Of a stretch of 63,653 bases of DNA, positions 52,070-60,819 are shown piece by piece (the first letter of the stretch is position 1; every line of letters begins with the position of its first letter). The notes under the pieces were generated by a model, which saw nothing but the letters and a program-made list of their open reading frames with translations, was not told the origin of the DNA and did no database searches. This stretch comes from Chloroflexota bacterium (GTDB taxonomy: Bacteria; Chloroflexota; Dehalococcoidia; Lucifugimonadales; Australimonadaceae), in assembly GCA_009838965.1 (NCBI GenBank), contig VXQP01000020.1:1-63653 (forward strand), read 5' to 3'. The translations under genes were made by a program, and so were the position numbers.

Positions 52070-52849
52070 ATGACGAATGCACAGCCCGACAGAAGCTCGC
52101 AGAGCCAGTTCGGACGGCTCGCCGGAGCCTACGGCGCGAGCAAGACGCACGCGCAGGCAGGCGCGCTCGCATCTGCTGCATCCATGCTGGGCGACCGCCG
52201 CTACGGGACCGCCATGGACATCGGCGCGGGACCCGGCTTCACCGCATTCGCCGTCGCCGACCACTGCGACCGCATCGTCGCGACCGACGTGACGCCGGAG
52301 ATGCTGGAGCAGGCGCGTTCGCTACGCGGTGAACGCGGAGCGCCGCAGACCGAACTGATGCTCACGGCAGCCGAGTCCCTGCCCTGCCGGGACGGCAGCC
52401 TGGACCTCATCACCTGCCGCACCGCAGCGCACCACTTCCTGAACGTCGACTCCTGGCTGGCCGAGGTGCATCGCGCGCTGGCCCCGGGCGGCGAGCTCAT
52501 CCTCATCGACACCATCTCTCCCGACGACGCGCAGGCCACCTCTTGGATGCACGACATCGAGATCTGGCGCGACCCGTCCCACGTACGGAACCTCACCGAG
52601 GCCGAGTGGGTGGACGCCATCGAGCGGGCAGGCCTTCGCGTTGCGGAGACGGCAATCTCGCGCGTTGACCTCGAGTACCCGGACTGGACGGAGCGCGCGG
52701 GTATGGCGAAGGAGGAGGCCGTCCGGCTGGGCCGGGCGCTCAAGGACGCGCCCCCCGCTGCAGCAGGCGCATTCGGTATCGCGTCCCGCGCGGACGGCAC
52801 TATCGAGTTCTACTGGCCGATATTGAGCGTGAAAGCGGTCAAGCCATAG
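52070..52849 (+). CDS. SAM-dependent methyltransferase (class I, UbiE/BioC-like)
   Basis: The 259-residue Rossmann methyltransferase has motif I in MDIGAGPGFTAFAVAD, an acidic end of strand 2 (VATDVTPEML), DLITCRTAAHHF as motif IV and LAPGGELILIDT as motif VI. It resembles the ubiquinone/menaquinone and generic small-molecule methyltransferases. The C-terminal part has no sterol-specific or SMT_C region, so it is unlike the product of 38878-39915. It is the last gene of the lctP group, 13 bases after the small membrane protein. It converges with the aminotransferase, 5 bases from stop to stop. Confidence 0.88.
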   Translation: MTNAQPDRSSQSQFGRLAGAYGASKTHAQAGALASAASMLGDRRYGTAMDIGAGPGFTAFAVADHCDRIVATDVTPEMLEQARSLRGERGAPQTELMLTAAESLPCRDGSLDLITCRTAAHHFLNVDSWLAEVHRALAPGGELILIDTISPDDAQATSWMHDIEIWRDPSHVRNLTEAEWVDAIERAGLRVAETAISRVDLEYPDWTERAGMAKEEAVRLGRALKDAPPAAAGAFGIASRADGTIEFYWPILSVKAVKP

Positions 52850-52854
52850 AGCGC

Positions 52855-54039
52855 CTAGTCCACCCCGCGCAGCACCCGCTGCGCCGCCGCGACTCCTGCG
52901 CCAGCCTGCGTCTCGTAACCCTGGTCGCCGATCGCCTCTTCCAGCGCGCCGAGCACCGTCAGCACGTTGGGGCCGGTGCTGTTGTGCCCCATCAATCCGA
53001 TGCGCCAAGCCTTGCCGGCGAGCGCCCCCAGGCCACCGCTCAACTCGATATTATGACGGTCCAGGAGGTAGCGGCGCGCTTGCGCCTCGTCTACCTCCTC
53101 CGGGGCACGGACGGCGGTAAGGCTTGGCAGTTGCACCTCCGGATCTGCCACGACGTTCAGCCCCATCGCATGCAGTCCGGCACGGAGCGACTCTCCGTTC
53201 CTGGTGTGACGCTCCCAACGTGCCTCCACACCCTCCTCCGCGATCAGGCGGAGCGCCTCGCGCAGCGCGTAAATCATGGAGATGGGCGCGGTGTGATGGT
53301 ACGCGCGGCGGTCCCAGTAGCTGCTCAACTCAGTGAGGTCCAGATAGAAACTCCGCACCTTCGTCGTGCGGCTCTGCAGTGTCTCCACCGCTCGCGGGCT
53401 CAGCGTCAGCGGCGCAAGCCCCGGAGGCGCGCCGATGCACTTCTGCGTGCAGCTGTAGCACACATCGACGCCCCACTCATCCACGTGCAATTCCACGCCG
53501 CCGAGTGAAGTAACAGCGTCCACTACCAGCAGCGCGCCGGCCTCATGCGCAACATCCGCTATCTCTTTAATTGAGGAGGCCGCGCCGGTCGACGTCTCTG
53601 CGTGCACCACTCCCACCGCCTTCACCTTGCCTGCCCCGGCGAGCGCCTCCCGCACGCGCTCGGCATCCACAGCCTTCCCCATCTCATGCTCGACCGCGAT
53701 GACGTTCGCTCCGCTGCGCCCCGCGATCTCACCCAACCGCTGTCCGAAGTAACCGTTGATAGCGACAACGAACGTATCGCCCGGCTCGATGATGTTGACC
53801 ATCGCGGCTTCCATACCGGCGGTGCCGGTGCCGGAGATGGGCAGCGTCACAGGGTTCTCCGTCCGGAACACGTAGCGCAGCAGCGAGCGGACATCGTCCA
53901 TCACGGCAAGGAAGTTCGGGTCGAGGTGTCCCACGAGCGAGGAGGCCATCGCCTGCAGCACACGAGGGTGGACGTTGGATGGGCCTGCTCCCATGAGCAG
54001 CCGGTACGGAGGCATGAAGGCAGCAGTGTCTTGCGTCAT
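52855..54039 (-). CDS. Class V aminotransferase (serine-pyruvate/alanine-glyoxylate type)
   Basis: The 394-residue PLP enzyme has the Schiff-base lysine Lys200 in SCTQKCIGAPPGLAP. The cofactor Asp lies in LVVDAVTSLGG, and the AGXT-type N-terminus is MGAGPSNVHPRVLQAM. This subgroup converts serine, alanine or glycine with pyruvate or glyoxylate and often takes part in photorespiration-like or one-carbon (serine cycle) metabolism. It is transcribed alone, convergent with the methyltransferase gene and divergent from rsmH across a 348-bp gap. Confidence 0.92.
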   Translation of the reverse strand: MTQDTAAFMPPYRLLMGAGPSNVHPRVLQAMASSLVGHLDPNFLAVMDDVRSLLRYVFRTENPVTLPISGTGTAGMEAAMVNIIEPGDTFVVAINGYFGQRLGEIAGRSGANVIAVEHEMGKAVDAERVREALAGAGKVKAVGVVHAETSTGAASSIKEIADVAHEAGALLVVDAVTSLGGVELHVDEWGVDVCYSCTQKCIGAPPGLAPLTLSPRAVETLQSRTTKVRSFYLDLTELSSYWDRRAYHHTAPISMIYALREALRLIAEEGVEARWERHTRNGESLRAGLHAMGLNVVADPEVQLPSLTAVRAPEEVDEAQARRYLLDRHNIELSGGLGALAGKAWRIGLMGHNSTGPNVLTVLGALEEAIGDQGYETQAGAGVAAAQRVLRGVD

Positions 54040-54173
54040 ACGGCATTCTCGACAGTGTGGGATATGTACGCGCGAGGCGGGTGCCCGGGCGCAGCGCGGA
54101 GAGCATTATAGCAACACCGCTCTTGCCGGAGAAGAATCTGGCGACGTTTCTAGTCGAAGTTTGAGAAATACCT

Positions 54174-54185
54174 ACAACATGTTGT
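54174..54185. promoter_or_regulatory. 12-bp palindrome in the 348-bp gap upstream of rsmH
   Basis: ACAACATGTTGT is a perfect palindrome. It lies within the stretch 54040-54387 between the divergent aminotransferase and rsmH genes. That stretch is less GC-rich than its surroundings and has no long open frame. A possible TTGATT (54304-54309) with a weak TAACGT 17 bases on is the best promoter candidate for rsmH. The gap shows no mraZ gene or its binding repeats. Confidence 0.35.
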
Positions 54186-54387
54186 GGGCGCGTCCATCGC
54201 CTACGCGCCCTGTTGCGATGGCAGCCTTGCGTTTACATGATTACTGCCTTGTAGAGGCAGCCCTCAGAGCCGCATAAACCCGATTGAATGCTAAGCAAAC
54301 GCATTGATTCTGTTTTAGACAACGTCTAACGTTTTTCCTTGCAACGCTTCTGATCGGAGCACGCAGCGCGGAGGCAGAGACAGTCCT

Positions 54388-55260
54388 ATGTCCGCCAACA
54401 GCCACATATACCACGAGCCGGTGATGACCGCCCAGGTCCTTGCCGGACTCGCTGTGCGGCCGGGCGGAGCCTACGTAGACTGTACCCTCGGCGACGCAGG
54501 GCATGCCACCGCCATCCTCGAGGCGTCTGCCCCGGATGGACGCGTCCTGGGACTCGATGCCGACCCCGAGGCCATCTCCCCGGCAACCGAGCGCCTGCGC
54601 CGATTCGGCGACCGTGTGATTGTCGTCAATGCCAATTTCGGCACGGTCGCATCGCAGGCACATGCCCATGGCTTCGTGCCCGCCGACGGAGTGCTGTTCG
54701 ACCTCGGACTCTCCTCCCGCCAGCTCGACTCGGAAGAGCGCGGGTTCAGCTTCCGCCGCTCCGCCCCGCTGGACATGCGGTTCACCCCGGAGGGCGGTTC
54801 CGCCACAGACCTCGTCAACGGTCTACCGGAGCAGGAGCTCGCAGACCTCATCTACACGCTCGGCGAAGAGCCACGCTCACGCCGCATCGCGCGCGCCATC
54901 GTCGCAGCGCGTCCATTGACCGACGCCGCCGAGTTGGCGGAAGTCGTCGCGCGCGCGTCCGGCTACCGCAGAGGCCGCACCCACCCGGCCACGCGCACCT
55001 TCCAGGCGCTCCGCATGGCCACGAACGACGAACTTGGCAATCTCCGGCGTGGACTCAGCCAGGCGGCGTCCGTCCTGAACGCTGGGGGTCGCCTCGTAAC
55101 GATTGCCTACCACTCCATCGAAGACCGCGAGGTCAAGCGGTTCGTGAACAGCGGCGAGGTCCGCCCCGTGATGAAACGCGTCCTCAAGCCGGACTCCGAA
55201 GAGATATCCCGCAACAGGCGCAGCCGCAGTGCTCGGATGCGCATTGCTGAACACGTGTGA
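54388..55260 (+). CDS. rsmH: 16S rRNA (cytosine-1402-N4)-methyltransferase RsmH (MraW)
   Basis: The 290-residue protein has the RsmH start SHIYHEPVMTAQVLAGLAV. Further family motifs are DCTLGDAGHATAIL (SAM motif), FDLGLSSRQLDSEERGFSF, LDMRF, RTHPATRTFQALRM and the C-terminal YHSIEDREVKRF. It N4-methylates cytosine 1402 in 16S rRNA. In most bacteria the gene sits at the start of the dcw cluster, with mraZ before it and ftsL, ftsI and mur genes after it. Here it is followed 15 bases later by ftsA. Confidence 0.96.
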   Translation: MSANSHIYHEPVMTAQVLAGLAVRPGGAYVDCTLGDAGHATAILEASAPDGRVLGLDADPEAISPATERLRRFGDRVIVVNANFGTVASQAHAHGFVPADGVLFDLGLSSRQLDSEERGFSFRRSAPLDMRFTPEGGSATDLVNGLPEQELADLIYTLGEEPRSRRIARAIVAARPLTDAAELAEVVARASGYRRGRTHPATRTFQALRMATNDELGNLRRGLSQAASVLNAGGRLVTIAYHSIEDREVKRFVNSGEVRPVMKRVLKPDSEEISRNRRSRSARMRIAEHV

Positions 55261-55275
55261 GTCGGAAGGGGACAG

Positions 55276-56478
55276 ATGACAAACTCTCGTGAACAGATCT
55301 ACGCCGCCATAGATGTCGGCACGACCAAGGTCGTCACACTCGTCGCAAAGGCCGACATGGAAGGGGGAGTGGATGTCGTTGCCCAGGGGCACGCGTCTTC
55401 CGCCGGCATGCGGAAAGGCATGGTCGTCAACCCGGACGCCATGAAGGAGTGCATCCGGCAGTCGGTACGTGAGGCGGAGAAAACGCTCGGACGCAAGCTG
55501 CCACCCGTCATCGCCGGGGTTACCGGGAGCCACCTCCAATCGCACAACGAGGGCAACAACGGGGAAGAGGACAGCGTTATCCCGGAAGACGGCTACTTCA
55601 CCCGGTCTGCCGTCGACGGATTGGTGCAGGCGAGTGCCCACAACCCCATCGGCATGCGGGTGATCCAGACGGTCCCGCGATCGTTCGAAGAGACGCACGT
55701 CATCATGGGTGACGCGGTGCCGATCGACACCCTCACCGCTACCTTGTCCGGGGCGGGCGTCACCCTGCGGGGGCTCGTGCCGGAGCATCTCGCCAGCGGT
55801 GAAGCGGTCCTCAACCCGGAAGAACGTGTCCTGGGCGTCGTCCTTGCGGACATCGGGGGCGGCTCCACGGATGTCGTTGTCTACCGGGAGGGGTCCGCCT
55901 GGTACACCACCAGCATCCCCGTCGCAGGGCAGCACTTCACCACCGACGCCGCAACGGGATTGGGCCTGCTGCCTGTCGCCGCAGAGTACGCCAAGATCAC
56001 CAAGGGCTCGGTCTGGTTCGAGCACCTCACCGAGAGGGACACCGCCGAGGTGAAGCCCGCACTGAGCAGCACCGCTATCCCCGTTCACCTCAAGAAGCTC
56101 AACCGGCTGCTGCACGATCGGGCCGTGGAACTCGTGCGGATGATGATGTACCGCCTCGCCTCCAACGGGATGGTGCACATCCCCTCAGCCGGCATGGTGC
56201 TGACAGGCGGAGCCTCGGCTCTGCCGGGGCTGGCGGACATCGTTGCGGACTATGGCAAATGCCCCGTACGTATCGGAGCTCCCTCATCCACGTTGGGATT
56301 GCCGGATGAGCTGTTGGACCCCACCTATTCCACAGCCGTAGGCCTGGTGCTCTGGGCCATTCGGCAACGGCACATCAATACGCTCACGGAGTCCAGGTAC
56401 GTTGGGGCCTCCCAATCGCGGTCCGGTGGCTGGTTCTCCCGGTTCAAGTCTAAGCAACCAGCGGAAGTGAGCGTATGA
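55276..56478 (+). CDS. ftsA: Cell division protein FtsA
   Basis: The 400-residue actin-like ATPase has the phosphate-1 motif AAIDVGTTKVVTLVA, phosphate-2 LADIGGGSTDVVVY and the adenosine motif VLTGGASALPGL. The C-terminal amphipathic segment GGWFSRFKSKQ is the membrane-targeting sequence. FtsA ties FtsZ filaments to the membrane. The Shine-Dalgarno site GAAGGGGA precedes the ATG. Its presence with ftsZ, without ftsQ, ftsI, mraY or mur genes, is notable for a division locus. Confidence 0.93.
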   Translation: MTNSREQIYAAIDVGTTKVVTLVAKADMEGGVDVVAQGHASSAGMRKGMVVNPDAMKECIRQSVREAEKTLGRKLPPVIAGVTGSHLQSHNEGNNGEEDSVIPEDGYFTRSAVDGLVQASAHNPIGMRVIQTVPRSFEETHVIMGDAVPIDTLTATLSGAGVTLRGLVPEHLASGEAVLNPEERVLGVVLADIGGGSTDVVVYREGSAWYTTSIPVAGQHFTTDAATGLGLLPVAAEYAKITKGSVWFEHLTERDTAEVKPALSSTAIPVHLKKLNRLLHDRAVELVRMMMYRLASNGMVHIPSAGMVLTGGASALPGLADIVADYGKCPVRIGAPSSTLGLPDELLDPTYSTAVGLVLWAIRQRHINTLTESRYVGASQSRSGGWFSRFKSKQPAEVSV

Positions 56479-56596
56479 AACGACCGAACAGAGCATTCCC
56501 ACAGCGGGAATAGAGGGCGACAGAGCGGAGAGGCGTCCCACAGGCGACAGACAACACCACCAGTCCAGCAGAGGACCAGGCAAAGGGGTAACGGTT

Positions 56597-57685
56597 ATGA
56601 CCATGGAACTGTTTGGCAACGAGCAGAAGGCGGACATCGACGGAATCGCGCGCGTCAAGGTCATCGGCGTAGGCGGCGGAGGCTGCAACGCCGTCAACCG
56701 CATGTACCGCGAGCGCGTCCCTCACGTCGAGTACCTCGCCGTGAACACGGACGCTCAGCACCTCGTTCGTCTCGACGTGCCGGTCAAGATACGCATCGGC
56801 GACACGATCACGCGCGGCCTCGGCGTCGGCGGCGACCCTGAGGTCGGGCGCACCGCAGCCGAAGAGTCCCGCGAAGAGATCTATGAATCGGTCCGCGGCG
56901 CCGACATGCTGTTCATCGCCAGCGGCATGGGTGGCGGCACCGGCACCGGCGCAGCCCCAGTCGTTGCAGAGGTTGCCCGTGAGACCGGCGCCCTCACCAT
57001 CGCGGTCGTAACCAAGCCCTTCCGGTTCGAAGGCCGCAAGCGCGGCAAGAACGCCGAGGATGGACTCGCCCGCCTGCGCGAGGCTGTGGACACTCTCATC
57101 GTCGTCCCGAACGACCGCCTCGGCGCGATGTGCGACGACGACCTCTCCGCCGAGGACGCTTTCCGACTGGCCGACGACGTGCTCCGTCTCGGTGTCAAGT
57201 CCATCGCGGAGCTGGTGACGATCCCAGGTGAGATCAACCTCGACTTCGCCGACGTCAAGACCATCATGACCGGAGCAGGCCCCGCGTGGATGTCCATCGG
57301 CTCCGCCCACGGCGAGAACCGGTCCATCGAGGCAGCCAAGAGCGCCATCCACAGCCCGATGCTGGACGTCAACATCGAAGGCGCACGCGGCGTTCTCCTC
57401 AACATCACGGGCGGCACCAACATGACGCTCAAGGAAGTGCAGCGGGCAGCCGACGTCATCGCCAGTTCCGTCGACCCGGACGCCAACATCATCTTCGGCA
57501 TGGTGACGGACCCCAAGATGGACGACGAGATGTGCGTCACCATCATCGCCACCGGCCTTCCGAGCATCGAGCAGATGAGCCTGAACGACGACGGCATCGC
57601 CGAGTTCCTCCGCCGCGCCATCAGCGACGAAGCGGACTTCGACCTGCCGCCCTTCCTGCGCCCGAGCAACCGACAGGCGTCCTAG
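56597..57685 (+). CDS. ftsZ: Cell division protein FtsZ
   Basis: The 362-residue tubulin-like GTPase has the GTP-binding signature GMGGGTGTGAAPV (about 110-122), VIGVGGGGCNAVNRM near the N-terminus and NTDAQHL. After the core the C-terminal linker is very short (about 25-30 residues) before the conserved peptide DLPPFLRPS, the site for FtsA and other partners. It forms the division ring. The start used here has ATGACCATG, so 56603 is an alternative. The gap to ftsA (118 bp) contains a small hairpin ATTCCC-acagc-GGGAAT (56495-56511). A terminator follows at 57785. Confidence 0.97.
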   Translation: MTMELFGNEQKADIDGIARVKVIGVGGGGCNAVNRMYRERVPHVEYLAVNTDAQHLVRLDVPVKIRIGDTITRGLGVGGDPEVGRTAAEESREEIYESVRGADMLFIASGMGGGTGTGAAPVVAEVARETGALTIAVVTKPFRFEGRKRGKNAEDGLARLREAVDTLIVVPNDRLGAMCDDDLSAEDAFRLADDVLRLGVKSIAELVTIPGEINLDFADVKTIMTGAGPAWMSIGSAHGENRSIEAAKSAIHSPMLDVNIEGARGVLLNITGGTNMTLKEVQRAADVIASSVDPDANIIFGMVTDPKMDDEMCVTIIATGLPSIEQMSLNDDGIAEFLRRAISDEADFDLPPFLRPSNRQAS

Positions 57686-57784
57686 AAGGAGTCAAACTCA
57701 GACAGCCGACTCCGCCGCTCGTCCCCCACGGCGGCGGAGCGCGGAGCAGGTTCCCCCAGGCTCGCTCCGCAGGTATCGTGATCC

Positions 57785-57815
57785 AGGCCCCCGTGAGGTT
57801 CGCCTCCGGGGGCCT
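57785..57815 (+). terminator. Hairpin terminator after ftsZ
   Basis: AGGCCCCCG and CGGGGGCCT pair around an inner GAGG-ttcg-CCTC stem with one bulged T, giving a 13-bp stem with a TTCG loop. It lies 100 bases after the ftsZ stop. Only two T's follow, so it may be a weak intrinsic terminator or a stability element. Confidence 0.6.
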
Positions 57816-57918
57816 TCGCATGTCCTGTCACTTCTGTGCCGGGGCGGAGATTAACGCAATATGTGCTACTGCCATACAGACATATCCCGACAATTGGTAG
57901 AATCTCTGAAATTGCCTA

Positions 57919-57997
57919 TTGACTTTCCGCGCTGATTGAAAAAGAATAGCGGCTGTCAGCGAAAGGGCTTTATCTGGTAGCCCGTGCACCTTAAAAT
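57919..57997 (+). promoter_or_regulatory. Tandem candidate promoters upstream of nrdR
   Basis: P1 is TTGACT (57919-57924), 17 bases, AAGAAT (57942-57947). P2 is TTTATC (57969-57974), 17 bases, TAAAAT (57992-57997). The 57686-58075 gap is AT-richer than its neighbours, and besides the ftsZ hairpin it holds no convincing gene. The distance from P2 to the nrdR ATG is about 78 bases. Confidence 0.5.
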
Positions 57998-58075
57998 CCC
58001 CTATATTGTTGTCCGAGGTACGGAACGAGCCTTCCCCCATGGGAACTCGGACCGATTCCAGCCAGCGAGTCCGTC

Positions 58076-58663
58076 ATGCACTGCCCAAACTGTGGGGACC
58101 CAAACACCCGGGTAACCGACTCCCGGGACACCGGCCAGGACATCCGCCGCCGCCGGGAGTGCGGACGTTGCGGGGTGCGCTTCACCACCTACGAACGCAT
58201 CCAGCACGCCACGCTCCAGGTCATCAAGCGCGATGGACGGCGCGACGAGTTCGACCCGCAGAAACTCCTCCGCAGCATCCGGCTCGCCTGTACCAAGCGT
58301 CCTCTGCCTACAGGCGCCATCGAGAAACTCACCAGCGAGATCGAGAACGACCTGCAGGATCTCGGCAAGGCCGAAGTACCCGCTTCCGTGATCGGCGACC
58401 TTGCGCTCGAACGCCTGCGCCAGCTTGACCCTGTCGCCTACGTCCGGTACGCCAGCGTTTACCGTGACTTCGACACGCTGGACGGGTTCATACAGGAGAT
58501 CCGCGAATACCAGGCAACGGGCGGCTTGGCCTCTGAGCAGGAAGTCAGCCAGCTCTCTCTCATCCCCAACGAGTTCGCCGTTCCTACCAAGCGCACCGGT
58601 CGGCGAGGCCGCAGGCCCAGCATGACTCAGCCGCTCCACGGCAGCGCGGCTGGCGCCGGCTGA
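58076..58663 (+). CDS. nrdR: Transcriptional repressor NrdR
   Basis: The 195-residue protein has an N-terminal zinc ribbon: MHCPNCGDPNTRV and RRRRECGRCGVRFTTYERI supply four cysteines. An ATP-cone domain (about 48-140) follows. NrdR senses the dATP/ATP ratio and represses ribonucleotide reductase genes. The protein is longer than the usual 150-165 residues because of a Ser/Thr/Arg-rich tail after about residue 150, which looks disordered. No ribonucleotide reductase gene is in the window. It is transcribed alone from the promoters upstream and ends at a hairpin before pdxA. Confidence 0.95.
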   Translation: MHCPNCGDPNTRVTDSRDTGQDIRRRRECGRCGVRFTTYERIQHATLQVIKRDGRRDEFDPQKLLRSIRLACTKRPLPTGAIEKLTSEIENDLQDLGKAEVPASVIGDLALERLRQLDPVAYVRYASVYRDFDTLDGFIQEIREYQATGGLASEQEVSQLSLIPNEFAVPTKRTGRRGRRPSMTQPLHGSAAGAG

Positions 58664-58811
58664 GCATCTTCCCCACAGCCTCGGACAGCGATACCAACAC
58701 TTGCGTGCTCCGGCTCTCGAGCCGGGGCGACCGGAAGTGCGCTCTCCCCTGCGCTCTTCCACGTCTCCCTCCTCCGCAGGCCCCTCTCGACGCGCCACGG
58801 GAGCGGGCCAT

Positions 58812-58843
58812 CGGGCCCCGTTGGGTTTATCCCGCGGGGCCCG
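58812..58843 (+). terminator. GC-rich hairpin downstream of nrdR
   Basis: CGGGCCCCG (58812-58820) pairs perfectly with 58835-58843. Inside, GGG-tttat-CCC extends the stem. CCCTGTTTA follows. It sits in the 232-bp gap between nrdR and pdxA and could end the nrdR transcript. Confidence 0.5.
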
Positions 58844-58858
58844 CCCTGTTTAAACCGC

Positions 58859-58864
58859 TATAAT
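58859..58864 (+). promoter_or_regulatory. Consensus -10 box upstream of pdxA
   Basis: A perfect TATAAT lies 31 bases before the pdxA ATG, directly after the hairpin. There is no recognisable -35 at 16-18 bases, where the hairpin arm lies. Confidence 0.5.
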
Positions 58865-58895
58865 CATCGACGCACCCCTGCAGGGACACTGGACT

Positions 58896-59915
58896 ATGAA
58901 CGCACGCCCGCGCATCGCGATAACCCTCGGCGACCCCACCGGCATTGGCCCGGAGGTCGTCGCCAGGGCGCTCTCCCAACCAGACCTGGAAACGGATACT
59001 GCCCTGTTCGTCGTCGGCTCTCCCGCCGTGCTCGACCGGGCGTTCGACCTCGTTGGCAGTGACCTACGTGCTCGGAACGTCGACGGCGCCGAGGACACCG
59101 TGGCCGCCGGGCGGGTGAACGTCATCTCTCCGCACGACGACGACGGGCTCGCCTCCCTGCCCTACGGCGAGACCTCGCCGCGCGCCGGAGCCGCGGCTGT
59201 CGAGTGGGCATCCGCCGCAGCCCGTCTCGCGATGGAGGGCGCGGTGGACGCCATCGCCACGGCCCCCATCAGCAAGGAGGCTGCCCGCCTCGCCGGACAC
59301 GAGGACTTCGGGCACCAGGAGATCTACCAGCACCTCGCCGGAGTGCCGCGCGTCCTGACCATGCTCCTGACGAACGGGCTCAACGTGGTGCACCTCACCA
59401 CGCACCACCCCCTCCGCGACGCTGCGCTCTTCGTGACCCGCGAGCGGGTGCTGGAAGCGCTGCGTCTCACGCACGACTTCTTCGCCGCGCACGGCATTCC
59501 GGAACCCCGCATCGGCGTCGCGGCGCTGAACCCGCACGGAGGAGAGGCCGGGCTCATAGGCTCAGAAGAGATCGAAGAGATACGCCCCGCCGTCGAAGAT
59601 GCCAACTCGGAGGGCATCGCCGCCACAGGTCCCGTTCCCGCCGACTCCATATTTGGACAGGCCATCGACGGACGCTACGACGCCGTACTCGCCATGTACC
59701 ACGATCAGGGGCACATCGCCGTCAAAGTACACGACTGGGCGGCGAGCATCACGCTGAACATCGGCCTGCCGTTCCTCCGCACCTCGGTCGACCACGGCAC
59801 CGCGTTCGACATCGCAGGAAAGGGTGTCGCCGACGCGACGGGCATGGTCGAAGCCATCCGCTACGCAGCGGAGGTCTCGCGCACCGGTCGTCTCCCCTCC
59901 CCTCGCGACGCCTGA
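58896..59915 (+). CDS. pdxA: 4-hydroxythreonine-4-phosphate dehydrogenase PdxA (or PdxA2-like)
   Basis: The 339-residue protein has the PdxA start PRIAITLGDPTGIGPEVVARAL. The metal-binding histidines lie in LTTHHPLRDAA, the AMYHDQGHIAVK motif follows, and TSVDHGTAFDIAGKG is near the C-terminus. PdxA makes the pyridoxal-phosphate precursor 3-amino-2-oxopropyl phosphate. A PdxA2-type sugar-acid dehydrogenase cannot be excluded from motifs alone. It is the first gene of a plus-strand series ending with pepA and has its own -10 box. Confidence 0.92.
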   Translation: MNARPRIAITLGDPTGIGPEVVARALSQPDLETDTALFVVGSPAVLDRAFDLVGSDLRARNVDGAEDTVAAGRVNVISPHDDDGLASLPYGETSPRAGAAAVEWASAAARLAMEGAVDAIATAPISKEAARLAGHEDFGHQEIYQHLAGVPRVLTMLLTNGLNVVHLTTHHPLRDAALFVTRERVLEALRLTHDFFAAHGIPEPRIGVAALNPHGGEAGLIGSEEIEEIRPAVEDANSEGIAATGPVPADSIFGQAIDGRYDAVLAMYHDQGHIAVKVHDWAASITLNIGLPFLRTSVDHGTAFDIAGKGVADATGMVEAIRYAAEVSRTGRLPSPRDA

Positions 59916-60009
59916 AGCGCCCGTCATTCCCGCCACCTCTACGAGTGCTATACTCTCGACACGCGCCGGCATGGAGAACACGCTGGCGCGTCCTTGTACA
60001 AGGAGAATC

Positions 60010-60819
60010 ATGGTGCGCGTCGGGTTCGCGGGCGGCGGAGTGATGGCCGAAGCGATGTTCAGTAGAGCGATCGCCTCGGGGCTGTGCGCTGCGCGCGACA
60101 TCAGCGTCGGCGAACCGGTACCCGCCCGCCGTGACGACCTCGCGGAGCGCTACGGCGTCGCCGTCCACGCAGACAACGCTCCCGCGGCCGAGGGTGCCGA
60201 GATCATCGTCATCGCGGTCAAGCCACAGCACATCAGCCACGTCTACCATGATCTGCACGGGGCGCTTGATGCCGGGCAGACGGCGCTCTCCATCGCCGCC
60301 GGCGTAACGATAGGTTCGCTCGCCGCGGGGCTGAGCCACGACCGCATCATCCGTGTCATGCCGAATACGCCCGCTCAGATCGGCGCCGGCATCTCCGTCT
60401 GGACCGCGACGCCTGAAGTGCCGGACGCCGCGCGGGATACAGCCGCGTCACTCCTCGCAACGCTCGGACGTGAGTGGCGAGTCGACAGCGAGGACTACCT
60501 GGACATGGCTACCGCCGTCTCCGGAAGCGGCCCCGCCTACGTCTTTGCATTCATCGAAGCACTGACGGAGGCAGGGGTGTTCGTCGGCATGCCGCGCGAC
60601 ATGGCGCAGACGCTGGCCGTCGAGACCGCGCTCGGCTCCGCCCGGCTCGCGAGCGAGTCCGGCGAAGCGCCCGCCATCCTCCGGGAGCGGGTCACGTCGC
60701 CCGGCGGCACCACCGCGGCTGCGCTGCAGGAGCTGGAGCGCAGGGGCTTCAAGAGCGCCCTCATCGAGGGAGTGACCGCGGCGTTCCACCGCTCGCAGGA
60801 GTTGGGAGGCAAGCGGTGA
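60010..60819 (+). CDS. proC: Pyrroline-5-carboxylate reductase
   Basis: The 269-residue enzyme has the dinucleotide motif VGFAGGGVMAEAMFSRAI. IIVIAVKPQHI, RVMPNTPAQIGAGISVW and the ProC signature SPGGTTAAALQELERRGFK follow. It reduces pyrroline-5-carboxylate to proline. AGGAGA before the ATG at 60010 decides the start over in-frame upstream ATGs. A TATACT -10-like box lies at 59949-59954. The last codons overlap the GTG of yggT in GTGA. Confidence 0.95.
   Translation: MVRVGFAGGGVMAEAMFSRAIASGLCAARDISVGEPVPARRDDLAERYGVAVHADNAPAAEGAEIIVIAVKPQHISHVYHDLHGALDAGQTALSIAAGVTIGSLAAGLSHDRIIRVMPNTPAQIGAGISVWTATPEVPDAARDTAASLLATLGREWRVDSEDYLDMATAVSGSGPAYVFAFIEALTEAGVFVGMPRDMAQTLAVETALGSARLASESGEAPAILRERVTSPGGTTAAALQELERRGFKSALIEGVTAAFHRSQELGGKR

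Noticed and set aside
52070-52849. Second sterol methyltransferase
   Set aside because: The protein has ordinary class I methyltransferase motifs but no YAIEATCHAP-type region and no SMT_C domain.
57821-57901. 26-codon open frame with two Cys pairs between ftsZ and nrdR
   Set aside because: It is short, lies just after the ftsZ hairpin, has no ribosome binding site and no recognisable sequence.
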